Part shown: piece after piece, positions 27,999 through 39,738 of the stretch
Numbering within the stretch: position 1 is the stretch's first letter
How the letters are laid out: each line of letters begins with the position of its first letter
NCBI GenBank assembly: GCA_016871155.1
Contig: VFZO01000002.1
Span: forward strand, 1 to 64,000
DNA length: 64,000 nt
Origin: Acidobacteriota bacterium
GTDB lineage: Bacteria > Acidobacteriota > Terriglobia > Bryobacterales > Bryobacteraceae
Direction: 5' to 3'
Position numbers and translations under genes: made by a program
The notes under the pieces: model-generated
What the model was told of the DNA's origin: nothing
What the model saw: only the letters and a program-made list of their open reading frames with translations
Database searches by the model: none

Positions 27999-30900
27999 AT
28001 GGCGGGCGAAGATGACAAGACGAAGGGTGGTTTAGCCGCCTCTCACGAACCGGAGGAGTCGTTCGCGGCTCTCGTGGCCCCTTCTACGTCAGGTAAAGAG
28101 AAGAACACGCTGCGAATGGAGTTGATTCCGGTGGCGTGTTGGCGCCTGAACGACATGCGGTTCGAGTTCGGCTCTTCATTCGTGCTGCCCGAGTCAAAAG
28201 GCGAATTCGACGAATTGGCCGGATTGCGAAAAGAACATCCGGGCGCCGGCCTCTCGGTTTTCGGCCACGCCGATCCGGTCAGCGACGACGTCTTTAACAA
28301 ACGCCTTAGCGACCACCGGTCCGAGTCCATTTACGCCGTCCTGCTGCACGATACGGACCGTTGGGAGAAACTCTACAGCTCCACCGGTTCAAGCGAGGGC
28401 TGGGGAACGGGCGCCATTCAGCACATGTTGAAGGCGGCAGGCGAGGACCCGGGTCCGGTCACCGGCGCCGGCAATGCTCAAACCACTGCCGCCATAAAGA
28501 GCTTTCAGACGAAGAATGGCTTAACCTCCGACGGCGTGGCCGGCAAGAACACACGGGCCAAGCTGTTTGCCGTCTACATGAAGTTCCTGTGGCCAACCAA
28601 GCTCGAAAAGACGGATTTCCTGTTTAAGGGTTCCGACGCAGGCGGAAAGGGCGATTTCCAGGGTTGCGGAGAGTTCAATCCGGTCATGGTGTTTTCCAAG
28701 GCCGAGCAACAGGCGTTCACAAACCCGTCCAAGAAGGGCGAGCGCGACGAACAGAACGGCGTGAACCGCCGCGTGATGGTTTTACTGTTCCGGCCCGGAA
28801 TCACGGTACCGGCAGCGAAGTGGCCCTGTCCACGGACTGGAGAAGGCACCGAAGGATGCCGGAAGCGGTTCTGGTCCGACGGCGACAAGCGCCGGGGCAA
28901 TCAGGATGCGCGCAGGGAGTTCAAAGACACGCAGGACACCTTCGCTTGCCGCTTTTACCATAGGCTGGTCGTCCATTCCCCTTGCGATGGCGGCGCGCCG
29001 GCAAAGGGCGCGCTGGTGCTACTCAGCGTCGACGACCATTTTTGTCCTAACCAGGAGAAACTGGACATCGTCTACTCGCTGCGCGGCTTCGCGAGCAAGA
29101 AGGTCACGCTCACCATCACCGGAAAAGGCGCTCCCGGCAACCCGATTTTCGAGAAGGAGCTGACCGATCCGGAGAAATCCGATGGCAAACACACCTTCCA
29201 GTGGGACGGGAAAGCGACCTCGGCGGCTCCGGAGTGGAAGGACAAGTTCATCCATCCACTCTTCTCACCGTACACGGTTACACTCCGGCACGACGACGCC
29301 AATCAGGGTTCGCTCGAATTCAAGGTCCTCTATCATTCCATTGAGTTGAAGCCGGGGCCGCAAACTCCCGACGAACAGGAGCCGCCTGAAGGCGACGACC
29401 AACGCTTCGTCGCTCACAGGCTCAACGAGCTCGGCTACTGGGGTGGACCGGTCGAGAAGGATGTGGACGATTACCTCAAGAAGGCCATCATCCGCTACAA
29501 AGCCAACCATGCCAAGTTCCGCAAGAAGTTTATCGGCGATTACGACGACACGATCACGCCGGAATTGAAAGCGGCGCTGAAGGCGAAGGAGAACGACCGG
29601 AAATTCGGACAGGTGGAGGCGATCTCCGATCCGTCGAAGACCTCCAAGCTGATGGTGGAGTCGTTGACCTACGAGCGGACTGGCGCCAGCGCCGACGAGT
29701 TCGGCACAACGCGCCCACCGAAGGACAAGCTGCGTTTGAACCGTCCGCTGGTTCCCGTGGAAGCGACGATATTTCTAAAGAAGAAGGACGACAGCAAGGC
29801 GTTGGAACCGGAGGCCGTCGGGCCGGCGCGAATCTCCTGGAGATTCAACGACACCGATGAGGATCTGACGCCGCAGTTCGACGACGCGCCCGGTTCCCCC
29901 AGCCGGACCAAGCGGTTCATCGAACAGGAGTTGAAACAACATGGTGGCCGCACCGGAAACGGGGACAACTGTCCGCGAGAGTTCGGCGGCATCCGCGACG
30001 ACGCCGAGAACTTCAAGACAGCATTCCTGCTCGGCGATAACTACGTTCCGCACGACGTGAAGGAAGATAGCGCCACCAAGAGCGTGTTCAGCCTCGCCTC
30101 GGCCGACAAAGCGAAATTCCCGAAACGGTTGGGCAAGGCGGGCGTGATGCTGCGGCCCTCGTTCATCGCCGGCGACGACTATCAGTATAAGGCGGAGCTC
30201 GACTTCACGGGACTGCCTAATAAGGCCGACCTTGAAAAGTTCCACGGCATTACGGCCGACGAAAAAACCAAGATTCAGGCGAAGACGGGCAAACTGACCG
30301 TCCACCGGTTCAACCGTCTGGCGACGATCATCGACTGGCCAGGCCGGAAGAGTCCTCTCGCGGCGAAGGCGAAGGTGCATCTGGACGAAGAGCTGCCCAA
30401 GATCGTCACCGAGTTCGAAAAAGCCTTCAACGACTTCGACACAAAGGGCATGAAGTCGCAGAAGATCTCGGCGGTGATCACCGAGGCCGAGTACAAAGAC
30501 TTGGTAGCGGCCAATACGAAACACACCGACAAATCGAAGATCAAGCTGACCGACGATTGCCTGGTGGGCGTGGACATTCCGGCGCAGGGGAACCGGAACG
30601 CCGACGATTACAAGGCGTTTCTTTCCACTTTTACCGGCGATGAGTTCAATAGTTTGGTGCAGACGCCGCTCGGGGAGTTGCTGTCGAAGAAGGTCCGGCC
30701 GGTCGATCCGGCCGGCTTTATTGTGGTCAACCTGCTGGCACACAAACCGATTGACATCCAAACGGATCCGGCTAACGGAAAGACCGACGTCTCGGCGGCA
30801 AACAAGGACTTCGTACATTGGGCCGGTTCGATCGGACTGGCCGACTCCGTAATCCTGGCCGACATGAAGGACCCGGACCTGGTCTACTACGTGATTTCCC

Positions 30901-33785
30901 ACGAGATGGGCCACAACTTCTACCTGCTGCACTGGGAGAACACGGGCGAGAACAACCAGAAGAACCACGACCAGAGCGACAAGAACTGCTCGATGAGCTA
31001 TTCGACGTCAAAGGGACCGGCCCACCAGAAACCGGGCGTCTACGCGCCGCACTTCTGCGGGAAATGCAACCTGGCGCTGCGCGGTTGGGACGTGACCTCG
31101 GCGAACCTGGGCGAAAAGAGCAAGACGAAGGGCTCCAAGGCGCCAGCCGGACCTCCAGCGGTCTTCCCGCTGATCACGGCGGCCAAGCGCGAAGTACTGG
31201 TGCGGAAGAAGCACACCGAAACCACGCGTATCCCTGTCGTGCTGAAGACCGACGTGGCCTTCGACGGAACTGGCGCCATCACGCGGTCGAGTAACGCGGT
31301 CAAACTCTTCGCGGCGGCCACCGGCGGCAAGGAATTGAAGTTCAACGGCAAGAAGCTGTCGAGCGGCGGAAACTCGATTCCGGGCGCGGACCTAAGCAGC
31401 CCCCTCGGCGTCACGATCTTCGTGGAAGGCGCGAAGGGCAGCGCGACGAAAGACGATGTCGAGCTGGAACTGAGCATCAAGGGCGGCAGCAAGACGCCGG
31501 GTCCACCCGTAAAAATCAAGTTGACCGCGGTGGAGGTGACGCTCGACATCTTCGGTATGAAGCCGAAAGCCGGCGACGCCGTTGAACTCACCGAGAAGAA
31601 CAAGATTGCGCCCGGCCGGGCCATTCACCTCCAGAACGCGGCGGGCCAGCGCGCGCGCGCAAAGGTGATTGTCAGAGAGTGCAAACCGAACACTTTCGCC
31701 GAAAAACTTGAGTTGCGCGTGCATGGAACCGGCAGCGGCGCCGTCAAGCTGTTCGACGCCGAAACCAAGGGTACGGAAGTGACTTTGCCGCATGCCTTCG
31801 CCGCTACGACCGTGAAAAAGGACGGTAAGGTCTTCTTCCTGGAAGGTACGACCGTCAGTGGCGCGCTGAGAGACACGGGGCTGGAGATCGGACTGGAAGG
31901 AGACGCGAAACCGGCCGACTTCGTTACAGCCACGGTCATTGAGGCCAAGCTCGCCATCTGCGATCCACGCACGGCGCCGCCGCCTGCCAAACCGGCGGAG
32001 ATGACCGATGCCAAGAAACTGGATCCCGGCCGCATTCTTGGTGCGCAGGACAAGGACAAGACTCAGCTTCGGGCGCGGCTGGTGGTCAAGCAGGTGAAGC
32101 CGTCGGCATTTAAGGGGAAGCTAAAGCTCCGGCCGGCCACGGACGCCGTGGAGCTATTCGGAGTCGAGGATACGCAGGCAAAGAAGAAGAACTCGCCACT
32201 GAAAAACCCCCACGAAGTGGATGTGTCGAAGATCCCGGCCGACGGACTGGAATTCTTCGCCGAGGGCAAGAAAGTGAGTGCCAAAGCCATGGACACCGGT
32301 GTTCTTCTGGATGTGGACGGCGTCGATGAGGGAGTCGATGAGGTGAAGATCACCTGTATCGAGTTGAAACTCGATAAGCTCGAATCGACCTCGCGGGCGG
32401 ATGCGACGAAGTTTGAGCCCGACGACGACTTCGCGCCCCGGCTGGGAGAGAAGCTGCGCGCCACAGTGAAGATGGAAGGACCGCTAGGCGGGTTCAAGGG
32501 TACACTTCGAATCCACTACGGCAGGTTGAACAACAAGGCTAAAGGCTCAAACCCGATGGTGAATGGAGCGTTCTCGCTGGCGGCGGAAAACGATACGGCG
32601 GTGAACATTGCGGCGGCGGCGGCGTCTCCGCAGACGGTTAAAGCCGATTGGGATGGCAACGCCACTGCCGCGGTGGCGATGGAACTCAGCATACGAAGGA
32701 CGCGCAACAGAAATACAAATAATGACGTCAACATACCTGTGGGTGCGATCACGAGCGGCAACCCTGTGCCGCACGGGCGCTACGTGATCGACCAAATCTC
32801 GCTGGTCGACCCCTCCAATGGCGAGGTGGCGAAGTTGCGGCCGGTGGATTTTGGGTTGAGTGTGCCAATTCTGATAAATCTGAACTTCAATGCCAACTGG
32901 GCAACGGATTTGACCGCGTATGGACTTTCGGCGTTCGCGGCGGATATTCAAAGAGCGTTGCTCAAATACGGCGAGAGAGACTTCAAAGTCAACGATGCCA
33001 CCCTTACGAACCGCATCAACGTCCGGATGATCAGCAACGCGGCAATCTCGAACGCAAACTCGATCCGCGTATCCGTTGGCGGTCCTGACCCGGCGGCGGG
33101 CGGACTGTTCGGCTCGACCCCGACCGGTGTATCGCCAACCGACAATCTGTTCGCGATTCGCGAAGGTTTGGGAGCCGACATCACCGCCTTTCCGTCGACG
33201 TTCTTTTTGTTCAACGCCGGCGGCGGAGCAAATGCGGCTGTGGACCAGCCTCTGTTTCGAAGCCTGTTCAATCCGCTTGGAGTTGGAAACGCAGCAACGG
33301 TCGCCGCGCCCGGTGCTGCGTCCGCCAGGGCTGTCGATGGCGCGGGGAATGTTACGGGAGCGACAACGGCGATGGATAGCGGCAATGTGACAGTGGCCCT
33401 TGACGCCAATGGTATTCCGACCGTGGTCTCAACCGACTTGACCAAGGTACCCGCGGCACGGGCGGCTCAGATTCAAGCCGCGATGCGGGCCTTCATCCGG
33501 TTTGTCGGCAATACAATTAACCATGAGGGCGCGCACGGTTTAGGCGCCGTCGCTCCAAACGACGCGGGGAACCAATTTAATGTGTCCGGAACGCTTGTTA
33601 GGTCGCCATTGAACGGAGACAACGGGGCGCACAACAGAGTGACGGCCAACACAAATATTCTGGATGCTGGAAGCGCGCGAAGCTTTGCTCGCCGCATTGA
33701 AAACACGGGCGTTCAGCAGGTCTTCAATGCCACGAACGCCCGCTACCTGGCCGATGTGGTGCCCCATGACCCGAAGGACAACTAA
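27999..33785 (+). CDS. 1928-aa multidomain protein: OmpA-like, peptidoglycan-binding, metzincin-like protease, tandem repeat domain, second HExxH region
   Basis: No signal peptide; MRFEFGSSFVLPES...LSVFGHADPVSDD; GAIQHMLKAAG..TAAIKSFQTKNGLTSDGVAGKNT; HEMGHNFYLLH + CSMSY; NHEGAHGLG. Confidence 0.85.
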   Translation: MAGEDDKTKGGLAASHEPEESFAALVAPSTSGKEKNTLRMELIPVACWRLNDMRFEFGSSFVLPESKGEFDELAGLRKEHPGAGLSVFGHADPVSDDVFNKRLSDHRSESIYAVLLHDTDRWEKLYSSTGSSEGWGTGAIQHMLKAAGEDPGPVTGAGNAQTTAAIKSFQTKNGLTSDGVAGKNTRAKLFAVYMKFLWPTKLEKTDFLFKGSDAGGKGDFQGCGEFNPVMVFSKAEQQAFTNPSKKGERDEQNGVNRRVMVLLFRPGITVPAAKWPCPRTGEGTEGCRKRFWSDGDKRRGNQDARREFKDTQDTFACRFYHRLVVHSPCDGGAPAKGALVLLSVDDHFCPNQEKLDIVYSLRGFASKKVTLTITGKGAPGNPIFEKELTDPEKSDGKHTFQWDGKATSAAPEWKDKFIHPLFSPYTVTLRHDDANQGSLEFKVLYHSIELKPGPQTPDEQEPPEGDDQRFVAHRLNELGYWGGPVEKDVDDYLKKAIIRYKANHAKFRKKFIGDYDDTITPELKAALKAKENDRKFGQVEAISDPSKTSKLMVESLTYERTGASADEFGTTRPPKDKLRLNRPLVPVEATIFLKKKDDSKALEPEAVGPARISWRFNDTDEDLTPQFDDAPGSPSRTKRFIEQELKQHGGRTGNGDNCPREFGGIRDDAENFKTAFLLGDNYVPHDVKEDSATKSVFSLASADKAKFPKRLGKAGVMLRPSFIAGDDYQYKAELDFTGLPNKADLEKFHGITADEKTKIQAKTGKLTVHRFNRLATIIDWPGRKSPLAAKAKVHLDEELPKIVTEFEKAFNDFDTKGMKSQKISAVITEAEYKDLVAANTKHTDKSKIKLTDDCLVGVDIPAQGNRNADDYKAFLSTFTGDEFNSLVQTPLGELLSKKVRPVDPAGFIVVNLLAHKPIDIQTDPANGKTDVSAANKDFVHWAGSIGLADSVILADMKDPDLVYYVISHEMGHNFYLLHWENTGENNQKNHDQSDKNCSMSYSTSKGPAHQKPGVYAPHFCGKCNLALRGWDVTSANLGEKSKTKGSKAPAGPPAVFPLITAAKREVLVRKKHTETTRIPVVLKTDVAFDGTGAITRSSNAVKLFAAATGGKELKFNGKKLSSGGNSIPGADLSSPLGVTIFVEGAKGSATKDDVELELSIKGGSKTPGPPVKIKLTAVEVTLDIFGMKPKAGDAVELTEKNKIAPGRAIHLQNAAGQRARAKVIVRECKPNTFAEKLELRVHGTGSGAVKLFDAETKGTEVTLPHAFAATTVKKDGKVFFLEGTTVSGALRDTGLEIGLEGDAKPADFVTATVIEAKLAICDPRTAPPPAKPAEMTDAKKLDPGRILGAQDKDKTQLRARLVVKQVKPSAFKGKLKLRPATDAVELFGVEDTQAKKKNSPLKNPHEVDVSKIPADGLEFFAEGKKVSAKAMDTGVLLDVDGVDEGVDEVKITCIELKLDKLESTSRADATKFEPDDDFAPRLGEKLRATVKMEGPLGGFKGTLRIHYGRLNNKAKGSNPMVNGAFSLAAENDTAVNIAAAAASPQTVKADWDGNATAAVAMELSIRRTRNRNTNNDVNIPVGAITSGNPVPHGRYVIDQISLVDPSNGEVAKLRPVDFGLSVPILINLNFNANWATDLTAYGLSAFAADIQRALLKYGERDFKVNDATLTNRINVRMISNAAISNANSIRVSVGGPDPAAGGLFGSTPTGVSPTDNLFAIREGLGADITAFPSTFFLFNAGGGANAAVDQPLFRSLFNPLGVGNAATVAAPGAASARAVDGAGNVTGATTAMDSGNVTVALDANGIPTVVSTDLTKVPAARAAQIQAAMRAFIRFVGNTINHEGAHGLGAVAPNDAGNQFNVSGTLVRSPLNGDNGAHNRVTANTNILDAGSARSFARRIENTGVQQVFNATNARYLADVVPHDPKDN

Positions 33786-34692
33786 ATGGATATACGTTGT
33801 TACGGCACTCGCCCTGAATCCGCAGCTCCGAGGTGCACCGGTGAAAATTGATTCCATCCAGTCGTTCGTAAGAAATTCCAGCGGTGTGGCCATTGGTACG
33901 GTGCAGGAGACGGTGACAGAACGCATTGTGGCGGGAGTCCCCTACTTCCGGCGCACGGTGCGGGTAGTGGAGGCGATCGGGGGCCAGACACAAGACGCCT
34001 CGTTCGAAGTCGACATAGCAAACTCGGGGCGAGAAACCGCCCAATTGGAGCCCGGCCGGGAGTACGTCTTCTATCTCGGTGCGCGGCGCGAAGGAGCCTA
34101 CGCCTTGACGCCCCTGTCGCGCCCGGTGACGATTCCGGAAGGGCAACGGGCGGTGTATGCACGGTACCTGCGTAGCTGGGCCGAAGCGCCCGAGGAAGGC
34201 GCCGCCTTGCGGGAATACGTGGTGAAGCTGCTCATCGAAGCGCCGGGATACTTTGCGCGGGATGCCGCGCGTGTCGCCCCAATGGTGGCGGGCTGGACAC
34301 AGGCGGAGCTGGAACGGTTGCGCGCGATCGTCACAGGCGGCGAGAAGACGGCGGCCCCGCCCCAAGCTAATGAGCGGGACGGGTTGGTGGTGCTGCTCAC
34401 ACGGGAAGGCGAGCCGGGTTGGGTGACGGCATTCGCCCGGGCCGAGGCGGCCGGAGGCAGCGATGGCGACATGATCTACTACGGGCTGTCGCAGCGGGAC
34501 GCAAAGGCGGCGGAAGGAATTGTAACGGCACTCTACGCTGGCGAGTCCTTTCCGGAGAAGCATGTGGCGGTGCGCGTGGCCGGCCTGCTGGGAAGAGTCG
34601 ACCTTCTGGACCGCTTCGAAAAAAGCCTTGGAGACGCCGAGGCGAAGGAGATCCGTCAGGCCATTCAACAGGCCCGGAAGCTGCGGAACTAG
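33766..34692 (+). CDS. Hypothetical secreted protein
   Basis: MTRRTTKWIYVVTALALNPQLRGAPVK signal-like start; overlaps 3' end of the 1928-aa gene by 20 bp. Confidence 0.6.
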   Translation: MTRRTTKWIYVVTALALNPQLRGAPVKIDSIQSFVRNSSGVAIGTVQETVTERIVAGVPYFRRTVRVVEAIGGQTQDASFEVDIANSGRETAQLEPGREYVFYLGARREGAYALTPLSRPVTIPEGQRAVYARYLRSWAEAPEEGAALREYVVKLLIEAPGYFARDAARVAPMVAGWTQAELERLRAIVTGGEKTAAPPQANERDGLVVLLTREGEPGWVTAFARAEAAGGSDGDMIYYGLSQRDAKAAEGIVTALYAGESFPEKHVAVRVAGLLGRVDLLDRFEKSLGDAEAKEIRQAIQQARKLRN

Positions 34693-34697
34693 ACACA

Positions 34698-36113
34698 ATG
34701 CGTTTGGACCTCCAACTCGATTCCGAATCTATTTCGACGTTCGAAGAGCCGCGTGTGGTGTGCCGTTTGACAAACGACGCGGAGACCGGAGTGGAAGCTC
34801 CCGGACCGTTCGACCGCAGCGGCGCGTTTGGGCTGGCTCTGCTGAGCTCGGCCGAGGAGCCTCTGCGCAGAATGGACCGGCAGACGCGGCAGAAGATGCT
34901 GAATACCGGTCGCGTGGATACGACAGCGGATACGCAGGTCCTGGAGCCCGGTGAGGGTTGGCGGACGAAGATCGACCTGGCCTCTTTTCACTATCCGGTC
35001 CCGCCCGGAGAGTATCTGTTGCGGGCCGAGTGCGGCGACGAGCAGTCGGAGCCGGTGGAACTGAACGTCCGTGAGCAGCGTCCGCTGCGTATCGAAGTGA
35101 CCCGGGACAACCCGATTCTGGACGCGCAGACGTTGCTGTTCACGGTGCAAGGGGACGATGGAGTAGAGTATTATCTGCGCCAGCACAACGCCGGGCGGCC
35201 GCTGGGTGCATGGTATTCCCGAAGAGTTCTGGCGGAGCGAAACGCTGCCAGCGCGTTCGTGGCGGCGGCTGGGTTCTATCAGGCCGAGTCGTTGGACTTA
35301 GCCTACCGGAAGTGGGTGGTTTGGCTGGAAGACGGCGCCGCGGCGGCGGCCGCCGTGCAGGACGGCGTGATGGATCTATCGACTTTACGAAAGGCCGAGC
35401 TACCCGCAGGAGCCGAACTCCTTCGCGCCGCGGTTTGGACCCGGCACGAGGAACTCTACATTTTCTTCCGTACCAAGGGGACGGGTCTGTCGTGCCAGAG
35501 GTTGGAACGTGGGAGCTTAGAGCGGGTGTTCGACCACACCCTTCGAAGCGAAGGGGAGTCGCCGGTGGCGGTGAGCGCGGATGCCGGAGGTATTCAGGTC
35601 GTTTCCGGATGGCGCGGGCTTCTGGTGGACCGGTTGCGGTGGCGTGGAACGCTCGAGCAGAGGCTGCATGTGTTCCGGTCCCGGCTGCAACTGAAACTAG
35701 TTCACTCCGAAAGCCCGGACGGCCGGGTGAGGGCATTGTTTACTGAAGCGGGCAAAGGGCCGATGATGCAAATGGTCTGCGCCGACTTCCGCAAGGATTC
35801 GCTGAATACGTACTCGATGGACAAGCTGCCTTTCGGCGGCGAGCCGCGTGAGTATAGTTTCGACTGCGATTTCCGGGGACGGTTTCACCTGCTGGTGTCA
35901 ACCAACAGGCAGGCGCTGTACTACATGTCCGAAGAACGCGGACCGCACCTGGTAGCGACGGGTGAGGAGCGCTTCCACCCAGTCATGTGCGCGCCCAAAC
36001 AGGTGTACGTCGGATTGTACCGGCGCGAGCACGGGTTCCGGTTCGTGCAATTCCAGCGGCGGCGCGTGGGTGAGAAACTGCCGGCGCTGGCGGCGCATCC
36101 GAGCTTAGGATAG
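34698..36113 (+). CDS. Hypothetical protein, Ig-like N-terminus
   Basis: MRLDLQLDSESISTFEEPRVVCRLTNDAE..., 471 aa, 5 bp after previous stop. Confidence 0.65.
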   Translation: MRLDLQLDSESISTFEEPRVVCRLTNDAETGVEAPGPFDRSGAFGLALLSSAEEPLRRMDRQTRQKMLNTGRVDTTADTQVLEPGEGWRTKIDLASFHYPVPPGEYLLRAECGDEQSEPVELNVREQRPLRIEVTRDNPILDAQTLLFTVQGDDGVEYYLRQHNAGRPLGAWYSRRVLAERNAASAFVAAAGFYQAESLDLAYRKWVVWLEDGAAAAAAVQDGVMDLSTLRKAELPAGAELLRAAVWTRHEELYIFFRTKGTGLSCQRLERGSLERVFDHTLRSEGESPVAVSADAGGIQVVSGWRGLLVDRLRWRGTLEQRLHVFRSRLQLKLVHSESPDGRVRALFTEAGKGPMMQMVCADFRKDSLNTYSMDKLPFGGEPREYSFDCDFRGRFHLLVSTNRQALYYMSEERGPHLVATGEERFHPVMCAPKQVYVGLYRREHGFRFVQFQRRRVGEKLPALAAHPSLG

Positions 36114-36124
36114 GAGTCCGTACA

Positions 36125-36613
36125 ATGCGATTGCTGGTGCTGGGATTGGCGATGGCGGCATGGGGGCAAGGAATGCGACTGGAACTTACGGGTGACGCCT
36201 CCGGGATCCGCGCGGTCCTTCGGAACCGGACGCCGGAAGAATGCCGCGTGCTGCTGTCGCCAAGGCTCCAGCCCAGCCGGTTGGTCATCCTGGGAGCGGA
36301 TGGAAAAGAGATACCCGGCTTCGACAACCGGACCCGGGCGAAGTTCGACCGGACTGTGCGGCGGTCCGATTTTCAGACCATTCCGCAGGGAGGAACAATC
36401 CCGGCCGGCGAAGGAAGATTCACCCCGGATGGCGCGGGCCGCTATGTGATCCGTTGGGGGGAGTTTGTCTACTCCGGATTGCCTGCGGGGCCGATCCGGG
36501 TGCGCGCCGAATTTGAGAGTTCTCTGAACCGGACCACGGCCGGCGAGGCGGTGGAACGTGTTTGGACGGGGAAGATCGCATCTTCAACGCTGGAGATTCG
36601 GCTGGGGAAGTAG
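36125..36613 (+). CDS. Hypothetical secreted small protein (possibly BsuPI/Ig-like)
   Basis: MRLLVLGLAMAAWGQGMRLELTGDASGIRAVLRNRTPEECRV..., 162 aa. Confidence 0.6.
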   Translation: MRLLVLGLAMAAWGQGMRLELTGDASGIRAVLRNRTPEECRVLLSPRLQPSRLVILGADGKEIPGFDNRTRAKFDRTVRRSDFQTIPQGGTIPAGEGRFTPDGAGRYVIRWGEFVYSGLPAGPIRVRAEFESSLNRTTAGEAVERVWTGKIASSTLEIRLGK

Positions 36614-37796
36614 TGTTCCGGCGTCCCCGTCAGTAATTTGCAATCACCGGAGCGCCTCCGCCACTTCCTTATGACTATTTTCCAGCGCCGCTTCGCGCGG
36701 GGATTTGCCGGAGTTGTCACGAGTCAATTTGGAAGCGCCGCGCTCCAACAGCAGTTCCACCGCGGCACGGCGGCCCCAGGAGGCGGCTAGAAACAGCGGC
36801 GTGCGGCCGCCGGAGTCGCGGGCGTCGATGACCGCTCCTTTCGCCAGCAGCAGGTCGACGGCCGCGGCGTGGCCGGCCAGCGCGGCGTCATGCAGCGCCG
36901 TTGCGCCGCCGTCGTTCACGCCGGTCACGCTCGCCCCGTTTTCGATGAGCAGGCGGATCGTTTCAATGTGTCCCTTGAGCGCCGCGTCGTGGAGCACGGC
37001 CGGGCCCGGCGGGATTCCCTTCAGCAGCAGCCAGCGGACCAGATCCGTCTGCCCGTTGTTGATGGCCGTGTGCAGCCTTGCGTCAGGGCGGTCAAGCTTC
37101 GCTCCGCCGGCAATCAGCGCATCGGCAATGCCAATGTTGCGGGACGCCAACGCGATGTCGATGGGCGTTTCGCCACCATTGCCGGCCTTAGCCGCGTCCG
37201 CGCCTGCCTTCAGCAGCAGCGCGACAAGCTCCGCATTGCCGCGGCGGGCCGCGACGTGGATCGGATCCTGCCCGGTCTTCGGATTGCGGCGCAAGGGCGA
37301 GATGCCCAGGCGCAAGATGATATCCACGATTGCGGTCTGCCCGCGCCAGCAGGCCTCTTCGAGCGGTGTGGAACCGCTCAGGTCCACCGCATCGGCCTTC
37401 GCTCCATTGGCCACGAGGTCGCGAAACAGATCGTCATAGCCGCGGTTGGCGGCGAGGTGCAGCACACCGGCGCCGGCTCGATCCCGCGCGTCGATCGCCG
37501 CTCCATTCGCAAGCAGCAGCCGGACCAGATCCCGGCGGTTCGTGATGACGGCATAGTGCAACGGGGTGGAACCGCCCTCGGTGTGGCGCGCATTCACGTC
37601 CGCGCCCGCCGCCATAAGCAGCGTCACGACATCCAGATGGCCGGCCCAGGCGGCATCGTGCAGCGCGGTTCCGCCCAATGTATCGTGCGCGGAGACGGCG
37701 ATACCCGAGGCGAGAAGATGCTTCACACGTTCCACGTCGCCCGCGCGGGCGGCCGTATGCAGTTCGCTCGCCAGGGCGAGCGACGCCGCGAATAGA

Positions 37797-39071
<1,275 letters not shown>

Positions 39072-39117
39072 GCGTGAGTGGAGGAAAGATTCAGCTTATC
39101 GAATTCTTGGAATCGGG

Positions 39118-39666
39118 TTATTTGGCGGATTTTTTCGGCGCCGCCGCGGGGCGCGCCGCCAACAGCTTTTCGATTTCGGTGGCCAAGGCGTCGCCGGTCA
39201 AGAGCGCTTCGGTCTGTGGCGTATACCCGAAGTCGTTGCGGATCATGCCCTGCGCATCGATTAGGAACACGTGGGGGATGTCGAACGACGGTTTTTTAAA
39301 GTCGAGCTTCATGTACGATGCGGCGACTTGGCCGCAGTCGAACAAAATGGGTGTGGTGAGCTTGTTGTTGATCAGAAAATTCTTGACCGTCAGTTGGGTG
39401 TCGGGAGGAGTGACCACGCTCAGAATCGCAACGCGATTTCCGAATTTGGCCTTGATCCGCTCGAGATTCTTGGACACGCCCAGGCAGTGCGGACAGTCGG
39501 TTTTCATGATGTCGACGACCACGACCTGGCCTCGATGATCGAGCAGATCGTGGTAGTTGAGGTTCAAATCGACCAACGCGAAACCCGGCGCCCGGCGCCC
39601 GGATAGCTCTCCCGCCGGGAAGCAAGGTAGCGCTACAGCGGCGGCGAGCAAAAGGTACTTAAGCAT
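39118..39666 (-). CDS. Thioredoxin-like/TlpA-type redoxin
   Basis: Signal peptide; VVVDIMKTDCPHCLGVSKNL (CxxC). Confidence 0.85.
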   Translation of the reverse strand: MLKYLLLAAAVALPCFPAGELSGRRAPGFALVDLNLNYHDLLDHRGQVVVVDIMKTDCPHCLGVSKNLERIKAKFGNRVAILSVVTPPDTQLTVKNFLINNKLTTPILFDCGQVAASYMKLDFKKPSFDIPHVFLIDAQGMIRNDFGYTPQTEALLTGDALATEIEKLLAARPAAAPKKSAK

Positions 39667-39738
39667 GTTCCAATCTCAGTGTACGCGATGGGACTGGCCG
39701 CCGTCCTGAGACGGATCGCGCAGAGTCCCGCGCGAAAC

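Noticed and set aside
29775-30968. 397-aa minus-strand ORF
   Set aside because: Antisense shadow inside the 1928-aa gene.
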